Counted from the first letter of the stretch, positions 48,267-59,817 are shown. The stretch is 64,000 bases of DNA from Aphidius gifuensis (GCF_014905175.1 NC_057792.1:10209101-10273100); one strand, 5' to 3'. Notes: generated from the letters alone by a model not told the origin. Program-made: numbers and translations.

Positions 48267-48805
48267 TATGACGAGAAAATATCAATTGACTTTTTTCTTT
48301 TTTTTTTTCTTACAACTTTTTTAATTTTTTTCCCACCACCTTTTTGAATTTTTTTCTTTTTTTTTACAACTCTTTTTTTTTTTCTTTTGACAATGCCACG
48401 ACCTTTTTGATTTTTTTTTCTCTTGGAACGTTGTCTTCGAGAAGTTATACGTTTCTGACTGGTTATTGTCTTTTGTCGTTTACTTTTATAGCCAACTCCA
48501 CCTCCACTTAAAAATGTATCTAGTTTATCCATAGCTTTTCTTTTTAATTTATTACCAGATTGTGTCAAATGATTATCAAGAGAATCTCTTAAATTGCTCT
48601 GACGGGTGATGACATCACCCAAAACATTCATTCCAACTGATAATAATTCTTTCTCAACTGGTTTCAATGCACTTCCAATCAGTGGTAATATTCCTCTACA
48701 GAGACCACCAAGAAACCCTCCTATCCCTTGACCACGTTGATTTAAATGTACTTGATGGATCAGTGCCCCACCACCAACTTGATTTTCATAATATTGAATA
48801 TACAT
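48266..48805 (-). CDS. pVI-like basic minor capsid protein
   Basis: 179 codons. The N-terminal half has glycine-rich amphipathic segments (GIGGFLGGLCRGILPLIG), reminiscent of membrane-active adenovirus protein VI; the C-terminal half is very basic (KRKKKRVVKKKKKIQKGGG-like), suited to DNA binding. Possible protease sites with GG follow Ile or Leu (QVGG, LSGG). Lies between penton (1 nt gap, TAAAATG) and MCP (TAATG overlap). Assigned from position and composition, not clear homology. Confidence 0.7.
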   Translation of the reverse strand: MYIQYYENQVGGGALIHQVHLNQRGQGIGGFLGGLCRGILPLIGSALKPVEKELLSVGMNVLGDVITRQSNLRDSLDNHLTQSGNKLKRKAMDKLDTFLSGGGVGYKSKRQKTITSQKRITSRRQRSKRKKNQKGRGIVKRKKKRVVKKKKKIQKGGGKKIKKVVRKKKRKKSIDIFSS

Positions 48806-48806
48806 T

Positions 48807-49577
48807 TTAATTATTTTTTTTAAAATGAAGTGTCACGAATAATGGATCGTATGCAAATGAGATAGGGCCACCAAAACTATCTTTTATATCTATTGTAATA
48901 GTGTCAAATGAGTGACGTAATAAGGAAAAATAGTATGGTTGAAATTTTTCAATTAACGACGAGCCGTATTGATAATTACTAGAGTCAAAAGGCACAACTC
49001 GAAGTACTTGCTTATTAGATTCACCAATAATATGAGGAGAAACAATATCACAATGTACATATAAAGCTGACGGAAGCCCACGTAATATGCTTGCTGGTGC
49101 ATTTGCTTTTAAAATGTGTTGAATATCAGTAAAAACAAGACCCTCAGCTTGGTATATAAATCCAAGAATATTTGCAATTTTTCTGGTTAATTTTATTTTA
49201 TGTTTTTTGCAATCTTTTCCACTACATTTTTTTATTATAGTAACAAAACGTGTCCGAGTATTATATACTAATTCAAAATGTTGTATAAAATTTTTATCTT
49301 CATTAAATGACCATATGACATCTGTATTTGGATATACACCACTTTCGATATTTACGTTAAAATTATTATTACCAAGATCAATATTAATTATTCCTTCCCT
49401 TTTATTTATATGTAAAAAAGCATTTGGAAACGCTATTTCACTCAATCCAACTGACCAGCTTCCTTCAAGATTAAATGCACGATGTAATTGTGTTGTAAAT
49501 GTAGCTGTTGTATTACTCGGATAATATTGATTATTTTTATTACTAACAAGTGTAATATAAAAATCTTTATTGAACAT
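48807..49577 (-). CDS. Penton / minor capsid protein (single jelly-roll)
   Basis: 256 codons, intact. Starts with the typical Polinton penton N-terminus (FYITLVSNKN, YYPSNTTATFTTQL, WSVGLSEIAFPNAF) and contains a Cys/Lys-rich loop (KKCSGKDCKKHKIKL). Expected to form the pentameric vertices of the capsid. Its ATG overlaps the end of the integrase frame by 11 nt. Confidence 0.87.
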   Translation of the reverse strand: MFNKDFYITLVSNKNNQYYPSNTTATFTTQLHRAFNLEGSWSVGLSEIAFPNAFLHINKREGIINIDLGNNNFNVNIESGVYPNTDVIWSFNEDKNFIQHFELVYNTRTRFVTIIKKCSGKDCKKHKIKLTRKIANILGFIYQAEGLVFTDIQHILKANAPASILRGLPSALYVHCDIVSPHIIGESNKQVLRVVPFDSSNYQYGSSLIEKFQPYYFSLLRHSFDTITIDIKDSFGGPISFAYDPLFVTLHFKKNN

Positions 49578-50640
49578 GATCTTTTAAATTACTTGCTGGT
49601 ACCCATTCATCAAAATCACTAGAATAATTTTTCCATCTAACAAGATATTCTTTTTTCTGTCCTTTTCCCCGTGTGTCAAGAATTTTTTCAACATCAAAAT
49701 ATTCTTCATTTATATTTTGATTTACTTTACTTATTTCTTGTTCATAAAAATAACCTGAAATATCTTCACCTTTTAAATCTTTAATTTCATAAATAGGTAA
49801 AGATTGTCGAATATAAACTTTTGATATTATAAATAATTCTTTTGACCAAGATCCAGCATAACCTTTACTGAAAGATTGCTTTTCATTACTGATTCTAACA
49901 TAGTCACCAACATGGTATTTATTATTTTTTTTTGTCGCATTTGTATATTGTTTTTCTATATTTTCACGTGCCTTTTGAGCATTGTATATAGTAACAGCGG
50001 CTGGGGTCATTTTTGTTGATGAATGTATTGCATTATTATACGCTTGTACAATTTTAGGTAAGACTTCAATATAACGATGAGTTTTTTTATACGTGAAATA
50101 ACGATAAATTCTTTCTTTAAGTGTGCGATTTACTCGTTCAACTATAGCTGCTTTGATATCCGGATTACGTGCTACACGAAAATGAATTTTGACTTGGTCC
50201 AATAATTTTTGTACATTTTTATTTAAAAATTCTTTACCTTTGTCTGATTGTAAAACTACTGGTCGACGTCCACTAGTTAAAAAAATTTTTTCAAGTGCTT
50301 GACATACAGTATTTCCTGATTTATTAATAAGAGGTTCAACCCAAAGATATTTACTAAGTACATCTATGACAACTAATAAAAATTTATTACCATCATTATA
50401 ACTTTGTAATGAGGTCAAGTCAGCTAAATCCATTTCCCATAAATCATCTACATTTTTTGTAGTGTAATGTAAACGAGAAAAGTTTCTCCGGAGTATAAGT
50501 ATTTTGCGAATCTAACCAATCTTTAATTTTTTGACTTTGGGTATTTTTTAAATATATTTTGTGCACCCGAGAATGATAGGGGATTTTTGGGGTTGTAATA
50601 AATGTTTGGTAAATTTATTTTTTTATGCTTAACCATTGTG
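49567..50640 (-). pseudogene. Retrovirus-like integrase with chromodomain, two frameshifts
   Basis: The main frame (from about 50,490 down to 49,567) holds the catalytic core with the acidic residues in VVIDVLSKYLWV, LQSDKGKEF and VERVNRTLKER (D,D,E pattern), a C-terminal domain (YHVGDYVRISNEK) and a chromodomain near the end (EYLVRWKNYSSDFDEWVPA). The N-terminal zinc/linker region starts at the ATG 50,640 in another frame, and a third frame covers the segment between. The shifts fall at about 50,526-50,532 (an A-run) and 50,475-50,490. Role when intact: inserting element DNA into the genome. The breaks could be mutations or assembly errors in homopolymers; programmed shifting twice seems unlikely. 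The N-terminus overlaps the preceding gene by 26 nt. Confidence 0.85.
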
Positions 50641-51391
50641 ATGACCTTGTTGATGGTCGCAAAATTGATGTTGCTGATTTTACAGTTTTTTGTGGAGGTT
50701 TTTTAATTTTACGTACAGTAGATATTTCTTCATCAGAAAAAGACAATTCTCTTCTGCTCAATCTTCTTTTATTAATTGGTGGTGGTCTTAAATTTGGTGT
50801 AATTACTTCTTCTTCAGCATCATCGTTGTCGCTTTGTTCCCAGAAACTAATATTACTAACAAAATCTCTAGGCGCATGAATATCTTTCAAAAATCGTGCA
50901 AACTGATCATGGCCGATTGCTTTAATATTTTTACGATGACGTAACGCATCATTAATTAAATCAATAATACTAGAACCATGAATAGTTTTTCCGTCTATAC
51001 TAACCAAGCCTTTATCATTCCATTTTAATCGATTTCCGTTATCTGCTCTTGTTATATGATTTATTAAACCTTGTGCTTTTTTTTGAAAAATTTTAGGAAC
51101 TGCTTTTATAATCAAGTCTTCCGGATATTTTGTATCATTATCATTACTTAAATTTCTGTAGTCAATATTATTGTTATTATTATTATTGAAAAATAAAAAT
51201 CGTCTCAAAACTTCTTTATATTCATTCCACTTTTCTCCGTCATTTTTATTTGAATTTAAAATATTATGGAGTTGATTATCAAGGCGTGACGTCACATTTC
51301 CAGGTGTTTGAACAGTACCTACGTCATTGTTTGTATTTAATTTATTAACCGAGTCTTCAGGAATTAAAACCATTTTTCTTGCATGTTCCAT
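50615..51391 (-). CDS. Conserved Polinton protein of unknown function
   Basis: 258 codons, intact, ATG at 51,391 in TAATG overlap with the preceding gene. The N-terminal ARKMVLIPEDSV and the central WNDKGLVSIDGKTIHGSSII followed by DLINDALR are hallmarks of a protein recurrently found next to ATPase and integrase genes in invertebrate Polintons. The middle has an Asn run (about residues 70-76) and the C-terminal third is acidic then basic (SDNDDAEEE; RRLSRRELSFSDEE), like a virion or core protein. No enzyme motif. Confidence 0.75.
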   Translation of the reverse strand: MEHARKMVLIPEDSVNKLNTNNDVGTVQTPGNVTSRLDNQLHNILNSNKNDGEKWNEYKEVLRRFLFFNNNNNNNIDYRNLSNDNDTKYPEDLIIKAVPKIFQKKAQGLINHITRADNGNRLKWNDKGLVSIDGKTIHGSSIIDLINDALRHRKNIKAIGHDQFARFLKDIHAPRDFVSNISFWEQSDNDDAEEEVITPNLRPPPINKRRLSRRELSFSDEEISTVRKIKKPPQKTVKSATSILRPSTRSSQWLSIKK

Positions 51392-51738
51392 TATTTAAAA
51401 TATTTTGTAATTACAGCTGTAATTATTGGAGTAAGTAATAAAGATAACAAGGAGCCACCACCTGATTGATTAATTAAAATTTTTTTTTTTGTTTTTATAT
51501 TTCCTGGAGAGGCCAGAGAACGTAGTATTGATTTATGTTTTTTTAATTTTTTTTTTTCTGTTTTTTTAATATTTATTGTACCTTTCAAAATATTTAATGA
51601 ACATTCACCAATACAGCGAATAAGATTTTTGTCACTATGCTTTAAAATTGCTTGACGTTGTTTTGGATTAGCATATACTAATGCTTGTAGTAGAACACTA
51701 TGTTTTTTATTAAACGGATTACACGTACCGACTGCCAT
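51391..51738 (-). CDS. Small basic Polinton protein (minor virion candidate)
   Basis: 115 codons, intact, joined to both neighbours by TAATG overlaps. A helical N-terminal half (YANPKQRQAILKHSDKNLIR, IGECSLNILKG) is followed by a Lys-rich segment and a hydrophobic C-terminus after a triple glycine (QSGGGSLLSLLLTPIITAV). The glycine site could be cut by the protease. Similar small proteins are common at this position in Polintons; function unknown. Confidence 0.7.
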   Translation of the reverse strand: MAVGTCNPFNKKHSVLLQALVYANPKQRQAILKHSDKNLIRCIGECSLNILKGTINIKKTEKKKLKKHKSILRSLASPGNIKTKKKILINQSGGGSLLSLLLTPIITAVITKYFK

Positions 51739-52400
51739 TATATTCGTACAACTGGTATGTTATTAGATGACGTTATATTATTTATATCTTTTCGTGGAAT
51801 GTAAACAAAATTATGTGTATCACTTGGAAAAACACATGTACGTACACGGAGATTTTCTGGGGTACTCTGTTTCAAATCAAGTAAAATATATCCATGAGGT
51901 ACAGAGGTCGCTTCAAAATAAGCCTCTTGAAGAAAACGCGGATTCTCAGGGTATATTTGTCGTGCTAAAAAAAATACTTGCGGACGATCTCGAGGATTTT
52001 TAAATAAAACAATATAATGTGTATTTAAACTTATATCACGAAAGCCACGATGGAAAAGATTTTGCGATAATAATATAACTGATAATCCAAGATGATGACT
52101 TCCCTTTGTAAAAAGATCCATAATAACACTGGAAGAGCCGGACTCTCTCATGAGATCATCGATAATAACTAATTTTTTTTTTTTATTATTAAACTCTTTT
52201 AATTTTGGTAGACCCTCAACAAATTCAACTGTAGAAAATTCTTTAAAACTGTCTTGCCATTGCCTATAAAAAAAATAAACTTTATCAAATTTTACATCGG
52301 TGATATTTTCATTTAAAAATTTTTTTAACCAAGTAGTCTTACCGCAGCCTGATGCTCCAGCAAGAAGCATAGTAAACGGGAATTGACACACTAGAGACAT
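51738..52400 (-). CDS. Genome-packaging ATPase (A32/FtsK-HerA type)
   Basis: 220 codons from the ATG at 52,400. Walker A GASGCGKT at residues 15-22, Walker B KLVIIDDL at about 76-83, and a downstream sensor-like SVILLSQNLF. The length fits Polinton packaging ATPases, which pump element DNA into the capsid. An open frame continues 44 codons upstream, but it is AT-rich, and the promoter at 52,408-52,443 supports the start at 52,400. It heads the tightly packed block ATPase-small protein-conserved protein-integrase-penton-pVI-MCP. Confidence 0.9.
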   Translation of the reverse strand: MSLVCQFPFTMLLAGASGCGKTTWLKKFLNENITDVKFDKVYFFYRQWQDSFKEFSTVEFVEGLPKLKEFNNKKKKLVIIDDLMRESGSSSVIMDLFTKGSHHLGLSVILLSQNLFHRGFRDISLNTHYIVLFKNPRDRPQVFFLARQIYPENPRFLQEAYFEATSVPHGYILLDLKQSTPENLRVRTCVFPSDTHNFVYIPRKDINNITSSNNIPVVRI

Positions 52401-52407
52401 TTTAACA

Positions 52408-52443
52408 ACTGAGAAAAAATAAATAAATAATCGAGTTATATAG
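52408..52443 (-). promoter_or_regulatory. TATA box and TCAGT initiator of the ATPase block
   Basis: Minus strand: CTATATAA (52,443-52,436), then TCAGT (52,412-52,408) about 30 nt downstream, then the ATG at 52,400. It is the only clear core promoter I find for the seven overlapping genes that follow. Confidence 0.7.
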
Positions 52444-52686
52444 AAATCTGAAAAATAAAATGGTTGGTAAAATAATTTTTTATTACAAAACAATTTTTTT
52501 ATTTTCGACAAAACAAATATTTTTTTATTCATCGGACAAATTTTTTTTTTTTCAATTTTTATTTTTATTTATCTTTATTAAAAAATTTTTTTATTTATGA
52601 AACAAAATTTTTATTTTTGACAATACAAATATTTTTTATTTATTACACAAAATTTTTAATTACATTTTCAAAAAATTTTTTTTTTA

Positions 52687-55600
52687 TTACACACGTTGTC
52701 TTTTATACCCCAGAGGATATGTAATATTCTCGTAGTGATTAAGCTTAGGTCCTGTAACAGAAATCATTTTTTTATCAATATTAGAGTACACTTGTAGATC
52801 TCTTGTTCTACGGATAGAATTATATTCAATTTTAAAAGGATCTATTTCATGCTTAATTAATGATTTAACAGTATTAAAATTTATAAATTTTTGTGCTTCC
52901 AAGTCAAGCCGTACACCTTTCAATTTACAGACTTCTACTTGACCACCATCAGGTTTTTGTACAATAAAAGAATAAAATTTTGGCCCACCCGATATAAAAG
53001 ATTTTATATATGAACCTTCTCCATACTCTTCTAGCTCATCAGTTAAATCTCCCAATTTACTTCCTGTAATTAATTTATCATTTTCATTTTTACATATTCT
53101 TATAATAGAGTCAGTATCTACATATAAAATTTGTTTACTATTTTCATGAATACAAGAATATAATTTTTCCCGAGCATACGCTGTCGTAAAAGCCGCCAAT
53201 ACAACGTTCGTTGTTTTTGTTAAAGGTTCTTCTTCATTAATTAATTTCCACGAAATTAAGACAGTTTCTTGATTTATTGGTTCGATAAATTGAATTAAAT
53301 TTTTTTCGTTATCTACTATATCATAATATTCTTGTAAATCACTGCAAATTGTTTTACGCCATAAAGAACTTCTTTGTCCTAATTTACCATATAACGAATT
53401 GATCATATTTTTACTCAATGTACGGAGACCTGGATTAAAATCTATTTTTTCTTTATCAAGTTTAATATTTTCAGCTTGAAAATATTCCTCGATATATTGA
53501 TCTTTATCAGATTCAGTTTTGACCCAAGATGGGTACCCACTGGCTTCTTGTTTTATTTTGAGAAAAGTATTTATTTATCCTGTAAATAAACCGACTTTAT
53601 TAGTTTCTTTATTATTCATCGACATTTTATCGTAATGCCAAACTTCATATATTTTTTCTATGACATATCCTTTTGTTAAAGCAAGTTTTAGTTCTGACGA
53701 CACCCAAGTACCGATTAAACTTCTCTCATCATTATTATGGTTACAAAAACCTGGCTCTATTGTATCAACACATGTACGACAGAGTGGAAAATAAAGTTTT
53801 TTATTTTTTGAACGTACAGGCAAAACAGGCATGTGTAAATCAGACGGTGCAAGTACACGACATTTTATTAATCCATCAATTTTTGATATATCATTATTTG
53901 GAAATTCTTTCTCGATATCGCGACCAGCATATACTTTAGGATGAGCTAATGGAAATGCAGATTGCTTAAGGACACTCGGATACAGGCTTGTGAAATCTAC
54001 ATACTGTATAGCCGGGTTGTACTGTATATGACTCGACGAAATTCTCCGTTCTACCACCAAAATAAGCATCACGTGGGTTCAATGCTGTGTAATAATTAGC
54101 ATCAATAGAATCAACAAATTTTTTTACTTGAGGTACATCTTTTAACAATTTTTTAAATTCACATCCCCATTTTTCAATAACATCATAACCTTGATCTTCT
54201 AAATACTTTGTAATATTTTGCGTGCGTTCATAACGTTCATTCAAAGTTGTACCATCTTTTTGTACATGATCACGATTAAACATAAAACACTCAATACATC
54301 CATGCCACCAACAACCATGATACTGAAAAATGTTTTTTCGTCTTTCATTTATACCATCAACTCTAATTTTTTTTGGACCTATTTTGACTTCATGAGAGTT
54401 ACCAGCATGTTGAATATTACTTGCTGTTGAATATGCTAACCATTCCAGCCACTGAAGAGCTTCTTTTGACTGATTGTCGCTTAATCTATAACCAGACCTG
54501 GGAACGATTCCGATTTTTTCTTTAGTAAGATAATTACGTTGAAAAACACGCATACATAATGAAGCACAAGTCAAAGCTTCACGGAATGGATTAACATTAG
54601 TAATTTTTAAGGTTAAATTTATAAATTTTAAACATGCCATACGTAAAACAATTACATCTAGAGTACAATAAAGTTTCAGTTCCTTTCTAAAATCAAATAA
54701 TTCTCCAGAGTCTACTCTTTCTTTATACCACTTATCAAATTTGTCAGCTTCTTTTTTATTTTTCGCACGCACACCATACATATCTGGTGGTGGTACTTCG
54801 CCGATATAATTTTGATTTAATTCATTATTAAAAAAATGTGGAAAATAACCTTTTGAAATTTTTTCATCAAGACCAAACATACGAGGTAAAGCACTCAAAG
54901 GTGCTTGAAAAAAATTGAGTGAATCTATACATTTATTATTTTCAATTGACAAAACATTAATACTTGTACCAGTAATTATAGTACTAATTTTTCCTTCTAA
55001 TTTACGATTAATTAATTCTTTTAAAACCCACTGACCATCATAATTTTTTTGATTATGAGCTAATACAATAATTTCACTATATTTATTTTTTATTCCAAAT
55101 GAAAAATCAACAAATTTTTTACAGTGTCTTTCCCTTCAGCGATAAATTCGCGAGTAGTACATGAATCACATTTATTCTCGATCGGTATATTAGGCTCATC
55201 TAAATCACTTGTATCATTCATACATTTATCGCACACAAGATGAACTACTACATAATTAACCTCATGAATTTTATAAATTTTATTATGATTATTAACTGTT
55301 TTAGATTGCATTGTCTCAAAATCATAAAAAACATAAGCACAAAGATCTTTTTTCTTTTTAAAATTCATTTTACTTTTAAAATAACATAAATGTGATGGTG
55401 GTTGAAGTTCTTCACACGCAGAACAATAATAATATCCACATAAATGACGCGTATTTAAGTAAACTTTTCTAAAACATTTTTTACACTTTTTTATTGCCTC
55501 ACACACTGAATGCTTTGAATTATAAGATTGAGCTGTCCTATGTTTGTCTAAACATTGTTGTCCATAAAAAGCCCGATCACAATCACGACACTCGATTAAA

Positions 55601-57127
55601 TCTACATTTATCTCACACAAATTATTTAAACATCGGTCACAACGACCAGGACATGACAAATGCGTTTCAGCTGATGAATATCTTTTATCACAAATTAAAC
55701 AATATTTTTTTGTACCATGCATAAAAGTTATTATATTATTTATTGGTTCATAATGATGACTATTTTCATAATATGGAATTGGTATATAATTTTGTCCTTC
55801 ACGAATAAAACCCTCAACTAAATCTGTACCATCAAATATTAATTCATGTCCATTGATATTATGAGAAACATATTTATATATTTTTAAAACGCGTTTAATC
55901 GAACATGTTGCTAAATACATCTGAAATTGTCTCACTTGCTCTAACCCACATCCCTAAGGTGGAATAACAACACCAGATTTATTTATAAACTAAAGAGTCA
56001 ATGTTTTTTGTAATTCATATCGAGCGTCACGAACTGCTTTTAATCTAGCCACGTCAAGTTTATTTGTCTCTAATTCAGATAATTTTACTACGATTGATCT
56101 TGGTAAACATAAATTATCTTTATTATTAATTATTAGTGTACCACGTCTCGATCTTTCACTTTTAGGCATTCCACATCCACCAACAATTCGTTTTAAAATT
56201 ATAACTTTTATATTAAATGCAAAATTTTTAAAGAAAAAAAGTAAAATTAAAAAAAAAATAATTTAAAAAACAAAAAGTAAAATTAAAAAAGAAATCATTT
56301 TAAAAACAAAAAGCAAAATTAAAAAATAATAATTTTCTAAAACAAAAAAAAATTTGAAAAACAAAAAGTAAAATTAAAATAGAAATCATTTTAAGAACAA
56401 AAAGCAAAATTAAAAAATAATAATTTTCTAAAACACTTACATATCCAATTATCACTCGATGACGTAGAATCTGATCGTTCACGTTCTTTTTCTTTTTTCA
56501 ATTCCTCAAGGTTTTTGAGACGTTGGATACGCCAACGCTCCTGAACAACCATCCTTCTAATCATTTTTCTTCTTATGATCTTTGCTTTTTTTTGCTGAAT
56601 ACGTAATTGTCGCTCACCTGTAAAATATATAAATTCACTGTTTTATTCTATTTTCACTTTTTTTAAATCCACTCTATTATTTTATTCCACTGTATTTATT
56701 TTCACTGTATTATTTTTACTTTTTTATTTCACTGTATTAATATATTATTTAAATACTTACGTAACATTTTTTTAATAAAGCTCCGATTATTGATAGCATT
56801 GGTACATCTTTTTAAAAAACCATATAAAATTTTTTTTACTGCATTATCTTTTGAAAGTATTTCATTTATGCGATCTTCATCGAGATCGTCTTTGAATATT
56901 TTTAAATCACCCTCAAAATCTTCAACTGATTCTGCTAAATTATCAATCGAAGTTATATATTTCATGATATAATATATTTCCTTCATACTACTTTTTAATT
57001 TTAAGTGACCACGTATTTTTTGAATTATCTTTGGACGTTTAAATGTATAGTTGCGCGTAACTTGTACGACTCCCGGTGATACGATTTTAAAAGATTTGGT
57101 TAAAAATTTTTCACATAAGTTGTTCAT
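52687..57127 (-). pseudogene. Protein-primed DNA polymerase B, spliced and broken
   Basis: Inferred exons 57,127-56,762, 56,617-56,441 and 56,204-52,687; donors GTAAGT, GTAAGT, acceptors TACAG, AAAAG, phases consistent. The large exon has a Cys/His-rich region (about 55,770-55,380), exonuclease motif YVFYDFETMQ (about 55,340), palm motif A DFTSLYPSV (about 53,990), motif B KNMINSLYGKLG (about 53,400) and motif C YVDTDSI (about 53,120). In-frame stops occur at 55,990-55,992 (TAG), 55,954-55,956 (TAG) and 53,575-53,577 (TAA); frameshifts lie near 55,117 (A-run) and 54,020-54,040. The gene is therefore inactive as read. Exon 1 has a TCAGT initiator at 57,154-57,158. Confidence 0.85.
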
Positions 57128-57987
57128 GTTAAAAGTGTTGAAGACGATGTGCAACTGACTCGAAAATTAGGATTAAAGATGTCGGAAAAGCACTCCCCAC
57201 TTACGTTTTAGTTTTCTCTTTTTTTAAATAATTTTTTATCTTTTTTAAATAATTTTTTCTCTTTTTTTTTTTTAAATAATTTACCAGTTGCTATTTCGCA
57301 TAATCTATTGTAACTTGAAATTTAAATTTTTGATATCTTCCAAAAAAGCTAATAAAGATCGTTGTTAAATATTTAATAGATCTATATTCTTTCTAAACAC
57401 TCGGGGTACAATTTTAAATTGAATAATAGTGCTGCCAGACAATAAACAAAAAAGTTTTCTATTTAAAAAAAAAATTTTCTTTGGAAAAAATAAACTCAAA
57501 CTAATTTTATATTCTAGCATTTTAATTTATACATTTTAAATAATCAAATGGACATTTTTTTTCTCGCATAATAGATCTTTAGACCCCTGTATTCACCCTG
57601 AATTTAAAAAAAAAATACGGCGCCAGCAGTAAACAGTTCCATTAAAAATAAATATAGTTGAAAAATACCAAGACAGTAAATAATTATTTTTCGAACAAAA
57701 AATATTGTAGTCAAAAGAAAAAATATATTTTTGTATAAAGAATAGAGAAGTTTCTATTTTCATTTGCATTTTTTCCTATACCTGCTTTTTTGGTTGCTCT
57801 CTTCCTATCCAGCTGTGACGCTCAGGTGTGTCATTGTAATATGTAAATATGCGCTATTTCATGCAAGTATGTCACTCAAATAATAATTGTAATAAATATT
57901 TCAAGTACAGGTGGCGGTAATTACGATAAAAATAGTATAAATAGAGCTGATAAATCATATTTCATGTTAGTTTATTAAAAGGGTACA
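57128..57987. promoter_or_regulatory. Divergent intergenic region of element A
   Basis: Separates minus-strand genes (polymerase first) from the plus-strand envelope gene. AT-rich with T and A runs, no ORF. TATAAATA at 57,936-57,943 lies about 45-50 nt before the envelope ATG and is its likely TATA box; TCAGT for the polymerase lies at 57,154-57,158. Confidence 0.6.
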
Positions 57988-59817
57988 ATGTATCTATTTA
58001 TAATTTTTTCTGTGTTAAGTGTTTCGGCTGCAAGTAAAAATGACTATACAGTCAAACAAATACAAACAGGTGCAGGATTATTTTACGATTATTTATACGA
58101 TTTTAAATTTTCAATAAATAACTGGAAGATAATAACATTTATAGAATTAGATTGGTATATACAACAACAGCCATATTTAAATAATGACGTATTGCTGGCC
58201 GTAAATACATTAAAAGAGAGATGTACACATGTGATGCATTATACACTTAGCTTGTGTGGCTACACGATCCAAAGGCTAAGATCGGTACAATTAAAACTAA
58301 TTTTTACAGAAGAATATGTACGTCAATGAAAAGCAATTTCCACGCAACCTGAAATAGAGAAAGATATAAAACAAAAGCGTGACGTATTTAATGATCGAAA
58401 TACTTTTATAGGCAAGTCTTTTTTCACATCTTTGAGTGATGAAGAATCTAAATTATACAATAATAAAATTGATAACATGTTGAAGGAAAAAAAAAATTTT
58501 GTATCGGACCTTGAGAATCTTACGCATATATTACCAGCTGAAGTAGAACGATTTAAAAAAATTTTAATAGATTATTCAACTATAGGAAATTCAACACTTG
58601 GCTTGTTTTATATAACATATAAAGATTTTAATAAGTGGTTAGGTTATGATCGTGAGAAAGAAACACTTATATTGCTTTATTATCAAACAATTATCTATTT
58701 AGATGAGTTTGCTACTGTAGTAGATGGATATAATCATTTTTTAAAAGTTGTAATCGATTCCATTAATTTATCAAAGCTAAATATACTTCATCCTGAAATA
58801 TTATCGTCAGAAAAATTAGAAGGCTCGCTTGAGTTTTTTGCAAAACATAGTGGTGAATTTAATTTACCTATGAATATAAGAGATGCAGTAGCTGGTCATT
58901 TGAGTAAAATATCACAAATTGATATAGGCTATGACAATGGTAGATTATTTGTTTTAATGAGAATTCCATTGACTGAAGATAAAATTTATCATATACATAA
59001 ATTAAGATCGTATCCTATTGCTCAGCAATTAGGTAATAATACGATAGGATCAGCGTGGATAAAACCTAGAGCTAATTATTTGATTTTGTCATCAGATCAA
59101 TCACAATATACACTTGTAAAAAATAAAATTGATTTACCTTTTTGTCAAGCAAGTGTAAATATACATATATGTGAATCATTATCATATCCGATGTATGAGA
59201 GCTCACATCAAGCTGGTTGTGAAATTTCTCTAATTACAAAAATTAATGAATCGCCTTTACTTAATTGTGACATTAAAATTTCTCGTCATTTTACGCCGTA
59301 CTGGAAAAAATTAAGTAATGAAAGAGGATGGTTATATAGTTTACCAGGAGAACAAGAAATACATATACTGTGCGGAGACAAGAAAAAAAAAACTATTGTT
59401 ATTCGTGGTGTTGGTATACTCCGGATCCAAGCAGGTTGCCACGCACGCATAAATTACGGAACAATTTTCGGTCAACAGGTAGTAAATATTGATACCATAT
59501 ATGAATTTAAAACTACAGCGACATTAAATGTTACAAAACTATTGCCTGGAATTGTTGATTTTACTATAGGAGAAACAAACTATTCATCAGCAAACCCAGC
59601 GGTATTGATTTATGATATATCTCTTAAAGAAATAAGAAAAGAGATATTAGATCAAAAAGAAAAAATAAATGAAAAAAATCTTTCAAAAAATATTATATTT
59701 AAAATTATTCTTGGTGAAATTATTATGGCTACAATATTAACCTCCATAATTTCATTTCCACCAATTGTAATTATTATAAAATTTTATCTTTCTTTAAAAA
59801 AGAAAAGTGTCATATAG
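57988..59817 (+). pseudogene. Envelope fusion-type glycoprotein (baculovirus F / errantivirus Env-like), one stop
   Basis: A single frame of 609 sense positions plus stop is interrupted only by TGA at 58,327-58,329 (codon 114). Visible features: signal peptide (MYLFIIFSVLSVSAA), a basic furin-like site KQKR at about codons 128-131, a following helical ectodomain, Cys-containing C-terminal ectodomain, and a hydrophobic membrane segment near codons 565-600 with a short basic tail. Such proteins mediate membrane fusion at entry in baculoviruses and insect errantiviruses. The assignment rests on overall architecture and motif order; a profile search would settle it. It is the first gene on the plus strand and has its own TATA box. 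Confidence 0.72.

Noticed and set aside
58327..58329. TGA in the envelope gene as selenocysteine
   Set aside because: No reason for Sec at this position in such proteins and no SECIS-like hairpin recognised downstream; a simple nonsense change is more likely.
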